In this document: positions 1 through 6,731 of the stretch, in pieces | Numbering within the stretch: position 1 is the stretch's first letter | How the letters are laid out: every line of letters begins with the position of its first letter | Source of the DNA: VBAS01 sp965652775 | GTDB lineage: Bacteria > Bacteroidota > Bacteroidia > Chitinophagales > Chitinophagaceae | DNA length: 8,634 bases | NCBI GenBank assembly: GCA_965652775.1 | Contig: CBFGXP010000173.1 | Location: 1 to 8,634, forward strand | Reading direction: 5' to 3' | Made by a program: the position numbers and the translations under genes | The notes under the pieces: model-generated | The model's input: only the letters and a program-made list of their open reading frames with translations | Databases searched by the model: none | What the model was told of the DNA's origin: nothing

Positions 1-1127
1 ATGATAAGTTCCTTTTCCTTATCCATTATATTCAAACTTTCTTCTACTTCTTCATGTTCATGAATATCTCCATTCATCAGTACCGGCTGTGCGGGTTGTT
101 GTGCCGTAGGCTGAACAAGTACCGGCTGCATCAGTTCATGACCTTTCAGTTCTTTCAATTCATTAATCAGGGTTTGACTCTGCACGGCGTTTGGATTTTG
201 TAACACTTCAAAAAACATTTTTTTCAACTCTGTTACATCTTTCTTCATATCAAAGAAAAGTTTGTAAAGAATTTCTCTTTCGTTGGCAAAACTTTCATTG
301 CCGCCGCTTCCATTTGTATGTGCCAGCACCGGTAACCGATTATCCGAATAAGGTTTTAAAAACCTGTTTAATTCTTTTGACCCGATCTGTTTATCCTGTG
401 ACAGAACTGAAACCTGTTCTGCAATATTCTTCAATTCCCGCACATTGCCCGGCCAGGGATAGTTAATTAACATGTTTTTTGCGTCCTCATCCAACTGCAC
501 CGGAGCCGTTTTATATTTCTCGGCAAAATCTACTGCAAATTTTCTGAAAAGTAGTGTGATATCTTCCTTTCTATCATGCAACGCAGGTACACGAATTGGA
601 ACAGTACTCAAACGATAGTAAAGATCTTCTCTGAATTTATTATTATGAACCTGCTCAAGCAGATCCTTATTAGTAGCTGCGATAACTCTTACATCTGTTT
701 TAAGTACTTTGGAAGACCCGACGCGAATGAATTCACCTGTTTCCAACACCCTTAATAAGCGGGCCTGTGTGCCAAATGGTAACTCGCTGATTTCATCTAA
801 AAAGATGGTGCCACCATTTACAGTTTCAAAATACCCTTTGCGTGAATCAACAGCACCGGTGAAAGAGCCTTTTTCATGTCCGAATAGTTCTGAATCAATT
901 GTCCCTTCCGGTATAGCTCCGCAGTTTACTGCAATAAAAGGATTATGCTTCCTGGCACTCAGTGCATGAATAATTTGTGAGAACACTTCTTTACCAACAC
1001 CGCTTTCTCCCATTATAAGCACAGTAAGATCAGTATTGGCAACCTGTGCTGCCACCTCCAATGCATAGTTAAGAGCCGGAGAGTTCCCAATAATTCCAAA
1101 CCTGTTTTTAATACTTTGTGTATCCAT
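1..1127 (-). CDS. Sigma-54-dependent AAA+ transcriptional activator, no N-terminal sensor domain (3' end outside window)
   Basis: This is an ATP-driven activator that remodels RNA polymerase-sigma-54. The frame is open from the ATG at 1127 to the window edge, giving 375 residues. The AAA+ domain begins almost at the N-terminus. Walker A is GESGVGKE (about 40-47), the sigma-54 contact loop is GSFTGA (87-92, Ser in place of the usual Ala of GAFTGA), Walker B is GGTIFLDEI (105-113), the arginine-finger region is FREDLYYRL (165-173), and the lid carries WPGNVREL (225-232). Next come a charged, probably helical segment (roughly 270-300) and a Pro/Gln-rich linker. The expected Fis-type helix-turn-helix would lie beyond the left edge. 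No receiver, GAF or PAS domain precedes the AAA+ module, so input must come from a partner, the linker or expression level. It starts 32 nt after the miaB stop on the same strand, so the two are probably co-transcribed. The family call is firm; target genes are unknown. Confidence 0.93.
   Translation of the reverse strand, partial: MDTQSIKNRFGIIGNSPALNYALEVAAQVANTDLTVLIMGESGVGKEVFSQIIHALSARKHNPFIAVNCGAIPEGTIDSELFGHEKGSFTGAVDSRKGYFETVNGGTIFLDEISELPFGTQARLLRVLETGEFIRVGSSKVLKTDVRVIAATNKDLLEQVHNNKFREDLYYRLSTVPIRVPALHDRKEDITLLFRKFAVDFAEKYKTAPVQLDEDAKNMLINYPWPGNVRELKNIAEQVSVLSQDKQIGSKELNRFLKPYSDNRLPVLAHTNGSGGNESFANEREILYKLFFDMKKDVTELKKMFFEVLQNPNAVQSQTLINELKELKGHELMQPVLVQPTAQQPAQPVLMNGDIHEHEEVEESLNIMDKEKELI
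79..128 (-). repeat. Short direct repeat in the Pro/Gln-rich linker of the activator
   Basis: The 11-mer AGTACCGGCTG occurs at 79-89 and again at 118-128, 39 nt (13 codons) apart and in the same reading frame. Both copies encode the QPVL motif of the linker (QPVLVQP and later QPVLM). It may be a small internal duplication in a flexible linker, or convergence on Pro/Gln codons. It is unlikely to be a regulatory site. Confidence 0.4.
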
Positions 1128-1159
1128 ACCCCTGTCCCCGAAAGGGAAACTTAAATTTG

Positions 1160-2581
1160 TTAATTAATAATTTTTCCAAGTAATGTAGCTTGTGTACAAT
1201 CATCTACCAGCACAGTAACATAATCACCTTTTTTCAATTCATAGTTTTCTTTTGGGAAAACGATCACTTTATTTTGCGAACTTCTTCCTCTCCAGTCTTT
1301 ATCACTTCGCTTGCTGTCGCCTTCAATAAGCACAGTAAATGTTTTTCCAATATCTCTTTTATTGCTTGCAAAAGATAATTTACCCTGCAACTCAACAATT
1401 TCCTGGAGTCTTTTCTTTTTTACATCTTCTGGTATATCATCCTTGTATCTCCTTTCTGCAAGCGTTCCCGGTCGTTCGCTATAAAAAAACATATAGCTCA
1501 TATCATATCCGCTATATTCCATGATACTTAACGTGTCATTATGATCTTCGTCCTCTTCAGTACAAAAGCCAGCGATGATATCAGATGATATACCGCAATC
1601 CGGCATAATTTCCCTGATGCGATCCACTTTGGCCATGTACCATTCTCTTGTATAAGTGCGGTTCATCAATTGTAAAATTCTTGAACTACCACTTTGAACC
1701 GGCAAATGAATGTATTTGCAGATGTTTTCATATTTCGCCATTGTATGTAATACTTCATCCGTAATATCTTTGGGATGCGATGTGGAAAAACGAACACGCA
1801 GCAGCGGGGAAATAAGAGCAACTTTTTCAAGAAGTTTTGCAAAAGTTACCGTCTCATCTTTCAATTCATCGACGAAATAGTAACTATCAACATTCTGACC
1901 AAGCAATGTTACTTCCCTGAATCCTTTTTCAAATAGATCTTTACATTCATTCAGAATTGATGCTGCATCACGACTTCTCTCTCTTCCCCGTGTAAAGGGC
2001 ACAACACAAAAGCTGCACATGTTATTGCAACCACGCATAATACTTACAAATCCGGTGACACCATTGCTGTCAAGACGTACAGGTGAAATATCAGCATATG
2101 TTTCATCACGACTTAATAAGACATTGACCGCTTTTTGACCGCCTTCAGCTTCCATAATCAAGCCGGGTAAGCTTCGATAGGCATCAGGCCCGACAACAAG
2201 ATCAACGAGCTTTTCTTCTTCAAGTAATTTTGATTTCAGTCTCTCCGCCATGCAACCTAGCATACCAATCAGCATCCCGGGTTTTGCGTCCTTTATTTTT
2301 CTAAATTCAGTTAGTCTTTTTCTTACTGTTTGTTCGGCTTTTTCGCGGATAGAGCATGTGTTTAATAAAACAAGATCTGCGTCTTCATAATTTCTGGTAG
2401 CACCAAACCCTTCCTTATTCAATATCGAAGCCACGATCTCGCTATCGGAAAAATTCATTTGACATCCGTAGCTTTCGATATAAAACAGTTTTCTATACTG
2501 ATTTGGGTCTGCAGCAAACGGGGCAAATGCCTCTCCCTGGCGGCGCTCATCCTGCACTTTATCTGTTATATAATCAAGCAT
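1160..2581 (-). CDS. miaB: tRNA-2-methylthio-N6-dimethylallyladenosine synthase
   Basis: MiaB is a radical-SAM methylthiotransferase that adds a methylthio group to i6A37 of tRNAs reading UNN codons; it acts in the cytoplasm. With the start at 2581 the protein is 473 aa. The N-terminal UPF0004 domain supplies the auxiliary cluster cysteines C40 (YGCQMN), C76 (NTCSIR) and C110 (GMLGCMAE). The radical-SAM core has CNNMCSFC (C185, C189, C192), and a TRAM domain forms roughly the last 65 residues, ending GKIIN. The frame stays open to an ATG at 2689, but those 36 extra residues do not resemble MiaB. They would also place the start upstream of the best -7-like box (2599-2606), so I chose MLDYITDK. 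The NTCSIR and CxxxCxxC context separates it from RimO and MtaB. A sigma-54 activator gene follows 32 nt downstream, a pairing I recall as common in Bacteroidota. Confidence 0.96.
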   Translation of the reverse strand: MLDYITDKVQDERRQGEAFAPFAADPNQYRKLFYIESYGCQMNFSDSEIVASILNKEGFGATRNYEDADLVLLNTCSIREKAEQTVRKRLTEFRKIKDAKPGMLIGMLGCMAERLKSKLLEEEKLVDLVVGPDAYRSLPGLIMEAEGGQKAVNVLLSRDETYADISPVRLDSNGVTGFVSIMRGCNNMCSFCVVPFTRGRERSRDAASILNECKDLFEKGFREVTLLGQNVDSYYFVDELKDETVTFAKLLEKVALISPLLRVRFSTSHPKDITDEVLHTMAKYENICKYIHLPVQSGSSRILQLMNRTYTREWYMAKVDRIREIMPDCGISSDIIAGFCTEEDEDHNDTLSIMEYSGYDMSYMFFYSERPGTLAERRYKDDIPEDVKKKRLQEIVELQGKLSFASNKRDIGKTFTVLIEGDSKRSDKDWRGRSSQNKVIVFPKENYELKKGDYVTVLVDDCTQATLLGKIIN

Positions 2582-2598
2582 CAAATTAAATTGGACAG

Positions 2599-2606
2599 CA
2601 AATTTA
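2599..2606 (-). promoter_or_regulatory. Putative -7 box TAAATTTG for miaB
   Basis: The minus strand reads TAAATTTG, an exact match to the Bacteroidota -7 consensus TAnnTTTG. It ends 18 nt before the chosen miaB ATG, which would give a leader of roughly 12 nt. I see no clear TTG -33 element 19-21 nt upstream, so the call rests on the -7 box and its position. Confidence 0.45.
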
Positions 2607-2702
2607 AGTAAATAAGAGCAGTTGGTGACAGGATGGCATAATCGTGGCAAATAGAATAAGGAATGGTAGCCCAACCGACAGGTTTTCAATGGCTCTATCG
2701 TC

Positions 2703-2710
2703 TAAATTTG
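2703..2710 (+). promoter_or_regulatory. Putative -7 box TAAATTTG directly before the barrel gene start
   Basis: This is an exact TAnnTTTG match with only four bases (CGGT) between it and the ATG at 2715. Transcription normally begins a few nucleotides after this box, so the first transcribed base would lie at or next to the start codon, giving a leaderless mRNA. The -33 region has no clear TTG (the nearest resemblance is GGTTTT at 2681-2686). Confidence 0.45.
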
Positions 2711-2714
2711 CGGT

Positions 2715-5102
2715 ATGAGGAGATTAAGACTTCTGGCAATTTTTCTGTTTTTGGGATTTACTGGCTTTTCCCAGGATATAAAGAAGAGTACTGGTCTTAT
2801 TGCCGGCAACCTCATGGATTCTGTCAGTCACAAAGCAGTAGCGGGTGCTTCAGTTCATTTGGCTTTAAGTGGCTCTGAAAAAAAATTTGTGAAAGTGACA
2901 GATAAGAACGGTGAGTTTATATTCAACGATCTGTCGTTTGGCTATTATAGCCTTAGTATCTCATTTAGTGAATACGCAACTTTAAGAATTGATAGTATCA
3001 ACGTTCGCCCGGAACGACCAGATTTTAATCTTTCAGACATCCGGCTATCAACCAGATCAAAAGAACTTGAGACAGTGATTGTTTATGCGGAGAAACCTTT
3101 AATAGAATCAAAAGAAGGCAATATTACTTTTAATGCAAGTGAATCGGCTGTAGCAGCAGGAAGCAATGCAAGTGAATTATTGAATGTAGTTCCCCTTGTC
3201 TCAAAAGATCCGAATGGAAAAATTTTAGTTCGTGGAAAAGAACCAAAGATCCTGATCGATGATAAGCCTGTGGAACTAAATCTTCAGCAATTGCAGGATC
3301 TATTGGAGTCATTGCCGGGAAGCTCAATTGAAAAAATTGAAGTAATGACAAACCCGCCGCCCCAATATGCAAATGAACAAGGTGGAGTTATAAATATCGT
3401 CACAAAAAAAGGTAAAGTGGGCATGGGGGGACGAATAAGTATTTCAGCCGGTACAAGAGGAGAGGGCAGCCTTAATGGAAATTTTAATTATCGTAAAAAC
3501 AAATTTGCTATCAATGTAAATGCAGGTGCTGCTGTCAATAGTTTCCAGGGATTTGGAAATTCTGAAAGGAAAAATATTTATCCTGATTCTACTAATTATC
3601 TTTTGACGCAAACTGAATTTCTGAATAAAAGCCTTCGGCCTAATTTAAGAGTCAATATTGATTATGATATTTCAAAAACCCAGCTACTGAATTTTACTGC
3701 CACATATAATCAAAATGATTTTAACAATCGGAATATAACTGAATACACAAACCTCAATCGATTTTTTGAGATCTATAAACTAAGTGAAAGAACTATAAGA
3801 AGTGAAGGTGATAATTACAACCCAGGTTTTAATGTTACCTATACCAGGAAAGGGAAGAAAGCTGGCGAACAATTCAGGATCATCAGCGGAGCCAACTTTT
3901 CAATGAATAAGAATGACAGGCTTTATTACCAGCAATATTTTAATCCGGATCACAGTCCAAAAGGCATTGATTCAACCCAGGAACAAATAACGGACAATAA
4001 AAACAGCGGGTTAAATATCCGTATCAGCTACGACAAACCAATCGTTGAGAAAAAAACTTTTCTTTCTGTTGGTGGCGCATACACCCGAAACAATAGCCAT
4101 ATTAAAGTCGATGCTGCTTACCTGAAAAATCCCGAAAAAGTTTTTGTACCAATGCCTTTGCTAAGTAATCATTTTAAATTTCACCAGGATGTTGGCAATC
4201 TCCGGGCATCGTTGAAACAAGTATTAGGGGAAAATTTCAGTGTAACAGGAGGCGTCGCTGCAGAACAAACCACGATAAATTTTGATCTGATCAAAGAAGG
4301 AAAAGAGGTGGGAAATAATTACTGGAACTTTTTACCTTTTGCCAACATAAATAAAAACTGGAGGGATAATCTGACCCTCACATTATCATATCGCAAAACA
4401 ATTCGTCGTCCGGGAATAAATGAATTAAACCCAACAATTGATTTTTCAGATCCCTATAACATTCGTTATGGCAATTTCCGATTGGATCCGTCGCTGGCGC
4501 ACAATTTTGACTTTGTGATCGGGCGTACAAAACCAAAATACTTTGTAAACCTTGGATTAGGGTATAATAAAGTAGAGGATATATTTTCGCAAATAAGAAC
4601 CTTATTAAATGACGGCAAAACACAAATAACCTGGGAAAACATCAGTCATAGAAAGGAATATGAAGTAAGTACCTGGAATGGAGTTACCCTGGTAAAAAAG
4701 GTGAAAATAAACTGGAGTGCAAGCTACACTTACAACCAGTACAGTGATTTTGATAAAACTGTAAGGAAGTACAGGGATGGTGGCTCTTTTACAACAACAC
4801 TCAATGGAAATTATTCGATAAAAGATATATGGAATTTTACCGGCAATTTTACAACTAGCCGCTTTGCGAATCCGCAAGGTTCAGTCAACTGGAATCTTAG
4901 CATGAACGTGGGTGTACAGAAAAAGTTCTTTAAGAAGAAGTTTATTGTTACGCTGAATTTCATCGATCCATTCCGCAACCAGGTAACCAATAGTTACACA
5001 TACGGAACTAATTTTGAAGTGCATTCATCAAACACAACACAAACAAAGAATTACAGAATGACGCTGGCATACAATTTTACTAAAGCGGCCAGGAAAAAAT
5101 AA
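2715..5102 (+). CDS. Outer-membrane beta-barrel protein, TonB-receptor-like (CarboxypepD_reg / plug / OMP_b-brl_3)
   Basis: This is a 795-aa outer-membrane protein. Residues 1-19 are a Sec signal peptide (basic MRRLR, hydrophobic core, cleavage after GFS leaving Q20 at +1). Residues of about 27-110 form a carboxypeptidase-regulatory-like beta-sandwich (AGASVHLAL, DKNGEFIFNDL, GYYSLSIS). Residues of about 115-235 are a plug-like domain with ILVRGKEPKILIDDKP, IEKIEVMTNPPPQYA and GGVINIVTKKGK. The remainder alternates polar and aromatic residues in strands typical of OMP_b-brl_3 barrels and ends YRMTLAYNF followed by a basic tail TKAARKK. No SusD-like lipoprotein gene lies next to it, which argues against a classic SusCD glycan importer. 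The ligand cannot be read from the sequence; siderophores, metals, peptides or an assembly role are all possible. The start is fixed by the signal peptide. The stop lies 4 nt from a convergent tRNA gene. Confidence 0.9.
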   Translation: MRRLRLLAIFLFLGFTGFSQDIKKSTGLIAGNLMDSVSHKAVAGASVHLALSGSEKKFVKVTDKNGEFIFNDLSFGYYSLSISFSEYATLRIDSINVRPERPDFNLSDIRLSTRSKELETVIVYAEKPLIESKEGNITFNASESAVAAGSNASELLNVVPLVSKDPNGKILVRGKEPKILIDDKPVELNLQQLQDLLESLPGSSIEKIEVMTNPPPQYANEQGGVINIVTKKGKVGMGGRISISAGTRGEGSLNGNFNYRKNKFAINVNAGAAVNSFQGFGNSERKNIYPDSTNYLLTQTEFLNKSLRPNLRVNIDYDISKTQLLNFTATYNQNDFNNRNITEYTNLNRFFEIYKLSERTIRSEGDNYNPGFNVTYTRKGKKAGEQFRIISGANFSMNKNDRLYYQQYFNPDHSPKGIDSTQEQITDNKNSGLNIRISYDKPIVEKKTFLSVGGAYTRNNSHIKVDAAYLKNPEKVFVPMPLLSNHFKFHQDVGNLRASLKQVLGENFSVTGGVAAEQTTINFDLIKEGKEVGNNYWNFLPFANINKNWRDNLTLTLSYRKTIRRPGINELNPTIDFSDPYNIRYGNFRLDPSLAHNFDFVIGRTKPKYFVNLGLGYNKVEDIFSQIRTLLNDGKTQITWENISHRKEYEVSTWNGVTLVKKVKINWSASYTYNQYSDFDKTVRKYRDGGSFTTTLNGNYSIKDIWNFTGNFTTSRFANPQGSVNWNLSMNVGVQKKFFKKKFIVTLNFIDPFRNQVTNSYTYGTNFEVHSSNTTQTKNYRMTLAYNFTKAARKK

Positions 5103-5106
5103 CCAG

Positions 5107-5179
5107 AGCGGAAGACGGGACTCGAACCCGCTACCTACAGCTTGGGAAGCTGTCGCTCTACCAGGTGAGCTACTTCCGC
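5107..5179 (-). tRNA. tRNA-Gly (anticodon CCC)
   Basis: The minus strand folds as a complete 73-nt tRNA. The acceptor is GCGGAAG paired with CTTCCGC, followed by discriminator U. The D-stem is GCTC/GAGC with loop ACCTGGTA, the anticodon stem is ACAGC/GCTGT with loop TTCCCAA, the variable region is AGGTA, and the T-arm is GCGGG/CCCGT with loop TTCGAGT. The anticodon CCC lies at 5144-5146 (GGG on the plus strand) and reads Gly codon GGG. CCA is not encoded; the bases after the discriminator are CTG. The gene lies 29 nt downstream of the 169-aa gene on the same strand and tail-to-tail with the barrel gene, 4 nt away. Confidence 0.97.
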
Positions 5180-5208
5180 TTTTGTATCCGATCACTATAG
5201 GGACTAAT

Positions 5209-5718
5209 TTACACATTTACAATAATCTTTTTTGACAACCAGCTATCTTTTATGGGTATGATCCAGTTATTTTCCAATTCATCTTTGGTCTGCACAAGAT
5301 TATTAAAATACAAGGTATTTGAATTAATAAATCTATTATCAAAAGCATACTGTAATTGAGAAAGCGGGAGCAATTGAACTTTTTCTTTTACAACAAACGC
5401 AAGTGTTGTTCTGTCAAACATGTTGACACCAAAACGTTGCTCAATATCTTTTATTAAGCGGACGGAACTATCGGTACTGCAGCCGCTCACTCCCGTAGCC
5501 CTTTCGTCAGCCATTAAAACAATGAATTGCCCGAAAAATAAATGCCCGGCACCTTTTACTGCAACTCCATGTGATAACCATTTTGCTGCAAAGTCATTTA
5601 ACAGCTCCTCGATTGATAATGCTTCACTCAACGTAAACAAACGACTACTTTGATAGATCCATACCCGGCTGTCGGGAGCAAAACTTTCGTCAAGCAAATA
5701 TTTATATTCAAGATTCAT
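5209..5718 (-). CDS. Conserved Bacteroidota protein of unknown function (SGCSTDSS motif; often misnamed 'ABC transporter ATPase')
   Basis: This is a 169-aa soluble protein with no signal peptide or membrane segment. I recognise it from conserved blocks: KWLSHG (46-51), a hydrophobic stretch FFGQFIVLMADE (61-72), then GVSGCSTDSS (76-85) and IEQRFGVNMFDR (92-103). I recall homologues across Bacteroidota carrying the automatic name 'ABC transporter ATPase'. There is no Walker A (GxxxxGK[ST]), no LSGGQ signature and no Walker B, so that name is not supported. The invariant-looking C80 within SGCSTDSS suggests a catalytic, metal or thiol role, but this is inference. It lies 33 nt downstream of the CCG iron-sulfur gene on the same strand, so the two are probably co-transcribed and may work together. 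Start: the ATG at 5718, immediately after a degenerate -7-like box. Confidence 0.85.
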   Translation of the reverse strand: MNLEYKYLLDESFAPDSRVWIYQSSRLFTLSEALSIEELLNDFAAKWLSHGVAVKGAGHLFFGQFIVLMADERATGVSGCSTDSSVRLIKDIEQRFGVNMFDRTTLAFVVKEKVQLLPLSQLQYAFDNRFINSNTLYFNNLVQTKDELENNWIIPIKDSWLSKKIIVNV

Positions 5719-5722
5719 ATTG

Positions 5723-5730
5723 CTAAATTA
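5723..5730 (-). promoter_or_regulatory. Degenerate -7-like box (TAATTTAG) before the 169-aa gene
   Basis: The minus strand reads TAATTTAG, one base off TAnnTTTG. Its last G lies 5 nt upstream of the A of the ATG, the same offset as the box at 2703-2710. There is no recognisable -33 TTG. It could be an internal promoter within the two-gene unit or chance in A/T-rich DNA. Confidence 0.22.
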
Positions 5731-5751
5731 CAACGCAAAATTAAAAAGTGA

Positions 5752-6531
5752 TCATTCTAAACTCGCTGCTACCAATTCAGCAATATCCAGCACTTTTACT
5801 GAATCTTCTTTTTCTGCAAGCTTTACACCATCGGTGAGCATGGTATTGCAAAAAGGACAGGCAGCGGCAATAATATTTGCACCGGTTCCAATGGCCTCAT
5901 TACTGCGTTCAATATTTACACGTATAACCCCTTTTTCTTCTTCTTTAAACATTTGTGCACCGCCGGCACCACAACAAAGCCCTTTTGTTTTACAACGTTT
6001 CATTTCTATAAGTTCGGTGTCGAAAGTCTCTAACACCTTTCTTGGGGCCTCATAAATATTGTTTGCCCGGCCAAGATAACAGCTGTCATGATAGGTAATT
6101 TTTTTTCCTTTAAAAGCTCCACCGTCTTTTAATTTAATTTTTCCTTCATCGATCAGTTGTTGCAGGAACACAGCATGATGAACGACCTCATAATTGCCGC
6201 CTAATGCCGGGTATTCATTTTTGAAAATATTAAAGCAATGCGGGCAGGCAGTTACAATTTTCTTAATACTATAATTATTTAACGTTTGGATATTCTGGTA
6301 AGCCATCATTTGAAACATAAATTCATTACCGGCCCGGCGAACAGGATCGCCTGTGCACATCTCCTCCTTTCCCAGAATAGCATAGTTAATTGCAATCTTA
6401 TCAAGAATCGTTGCAAAAGCTTTTGTGATCTTCTGTGCCCGTTGATCAAAGCTACCTGCACAACCTACCCAAAATAAAATTTCTGGTTGTTTACCTTCGG
6501 CAAAGAGTTCAGCAACTACAGGGACTTTCAT
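5752..6531 (-). CDS. (Fe-S)-binding protein with two cysteine-rich CCG domains (HdrB/LutA/GlpC-like)
   Basis: This is a 259-aa cytoplasmic protein made of two cysteine-rich (CCG, PF02754-type) domains. Domain 1 has C24 (WVGCAGSFDQ), C59 (EMCTGDP, a single Cys instead of CC) and CPHC (C96, C99). Domain 2 has C151 (HDSCYLGR), C186-C187 (LCCGAGG) and CPFC (C225, C228). In heterodisulfide reductase HdrB such domains hold noncubane [4Fe-4S] clusters that handle thiol/disulfide electrons, and related subunits occur in lactate (LutA) and glycerol-3-phosphate (GlpC) dehydrogenases. The GDPVRRAGNE block matches the HdrD-like subfamily. These proteins usually work with a ferredoxin-domain subunit; none is adjacent, since the upstream neighbour is a divergent ATP-grasp gene. 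The 169-aa gene follows after 33 nt. The electron donor and the substrate are unknown. The start MKVPVVAELFAEGK fits the family. Confidence 0.92.
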   Translation of the reverse strand: MKVPVVAELFAEGKQPEILFWVGCAGSFDQRAQKITKAFATILDKIAINYAILGKEEMCTGDPVRRAGNEFMFQMMAYQNIQTLNNYSIKKIVTACPHCFNIFKNEYPALGGNYEVVHHAVFLQQLIDEGKIKLKDGGAFKGKKITYHDSCYLGRANNIYEAPRKVLETFDTELIEMKRCKTKGLCCGAGGAQMFKEEEKGVIRVNIERSNEAIGTGANIIAAACPFCNTMLTDGVKLAEKEDSVKVLDIAELVAASLE

Positions 6532-6571
6532 AAATTAATTGTTCGCATAATGTTAAATAAATGAACGTGTG

Positions 6572-6601
6572 CAAAGATGCTACAAATAGATAGATTGACA
6601 A
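6572..6601 (-). promoter_or_regulatory. Putative promoter of the Fe-S operon (TTG-N19-CATCTTTG)
   Basis: On the minus strand a TTG (-33, at 6599-6601) is separated by 19 nt from CATCTTTG (6572-6579), which is one base off TAnnTTTG and is followed by C. Spacing and both elements fit the Bacteroidota housekeeping promoter. It is the best two-element match I found in the window. The predicted leader to the ATG at 6531 is about 35 nt. Confidence 0.5.
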
Positions 6602-6714
6602 TGATAAGTTTATTACTCAAATAAAATGTTTGCTTTCTTATGGTAGTAGTTTTGATTTTAAAAATAATCTTGAAATTACTATTATACAATAACCAGATAC
6701 TGCTTTTCAAGCCA

Positions 6715-6722
6715 TATTTTTG
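6715..6722 (+). promoter_or_regulatory. Putative -7 box TATTTTTG that decides the ATP-grasp start
   Basis: This is an exact TAnnTTTG match ending at 6722. The TTG at 6720-6722 that could open the longer 351-aa reading frame is part of the box itself, so it would not be transcribed. This favours the ATG at 6732, with a leader of about 5 nt. There is no clear -33 TTG. Confidence 0.42.
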
Positions 6723-6731
6723 TCAACTTCT

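Noticed and set aside
191..969. Plus-strand open frames at 191-466 and 709-969.
   Set aside because: They lie antisense to the intact sigma-54 activator reading frame, show no recognisable domain, and are explained as shadows of the gene on the other strand.
1133..1147. Small hairpin TCCC-CGAAA-GGGA between miaB and the sigma-54 activator gene.
   Set aside because: The stem is only four pairs with no U-run. It is too weak to call a terminator, and the two genes look co-transcribed.
2582..2689. N-terminal extension of MiaB by 36 residues to an ATG at 2689.
   Set aside because: The extra residues are Cys/His-rich and unlike MiaB, and they span the putative miaB -7 box. The shorter form matches the family's usual length.
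5192..5203. TCACTATAGGGA on the plus strand, identical to the core and start of the T7 phage promoter.
   Set aside because: The upstream half of the T7 promoter (TAATACGAC) is absent, no phage or vector sequence is nearby, and the flanks are ordinary intergenic DNA before a tRNA. It is most likely coincidence.
5028..5216. Minus-strand open frame of 62 codons across the tRNA region.
   Set aside because: Its middle is simply the translated tRNA-Gly (GRATASQAVGSGFESR-type sequence, a well-known artefact). It is not a gene.
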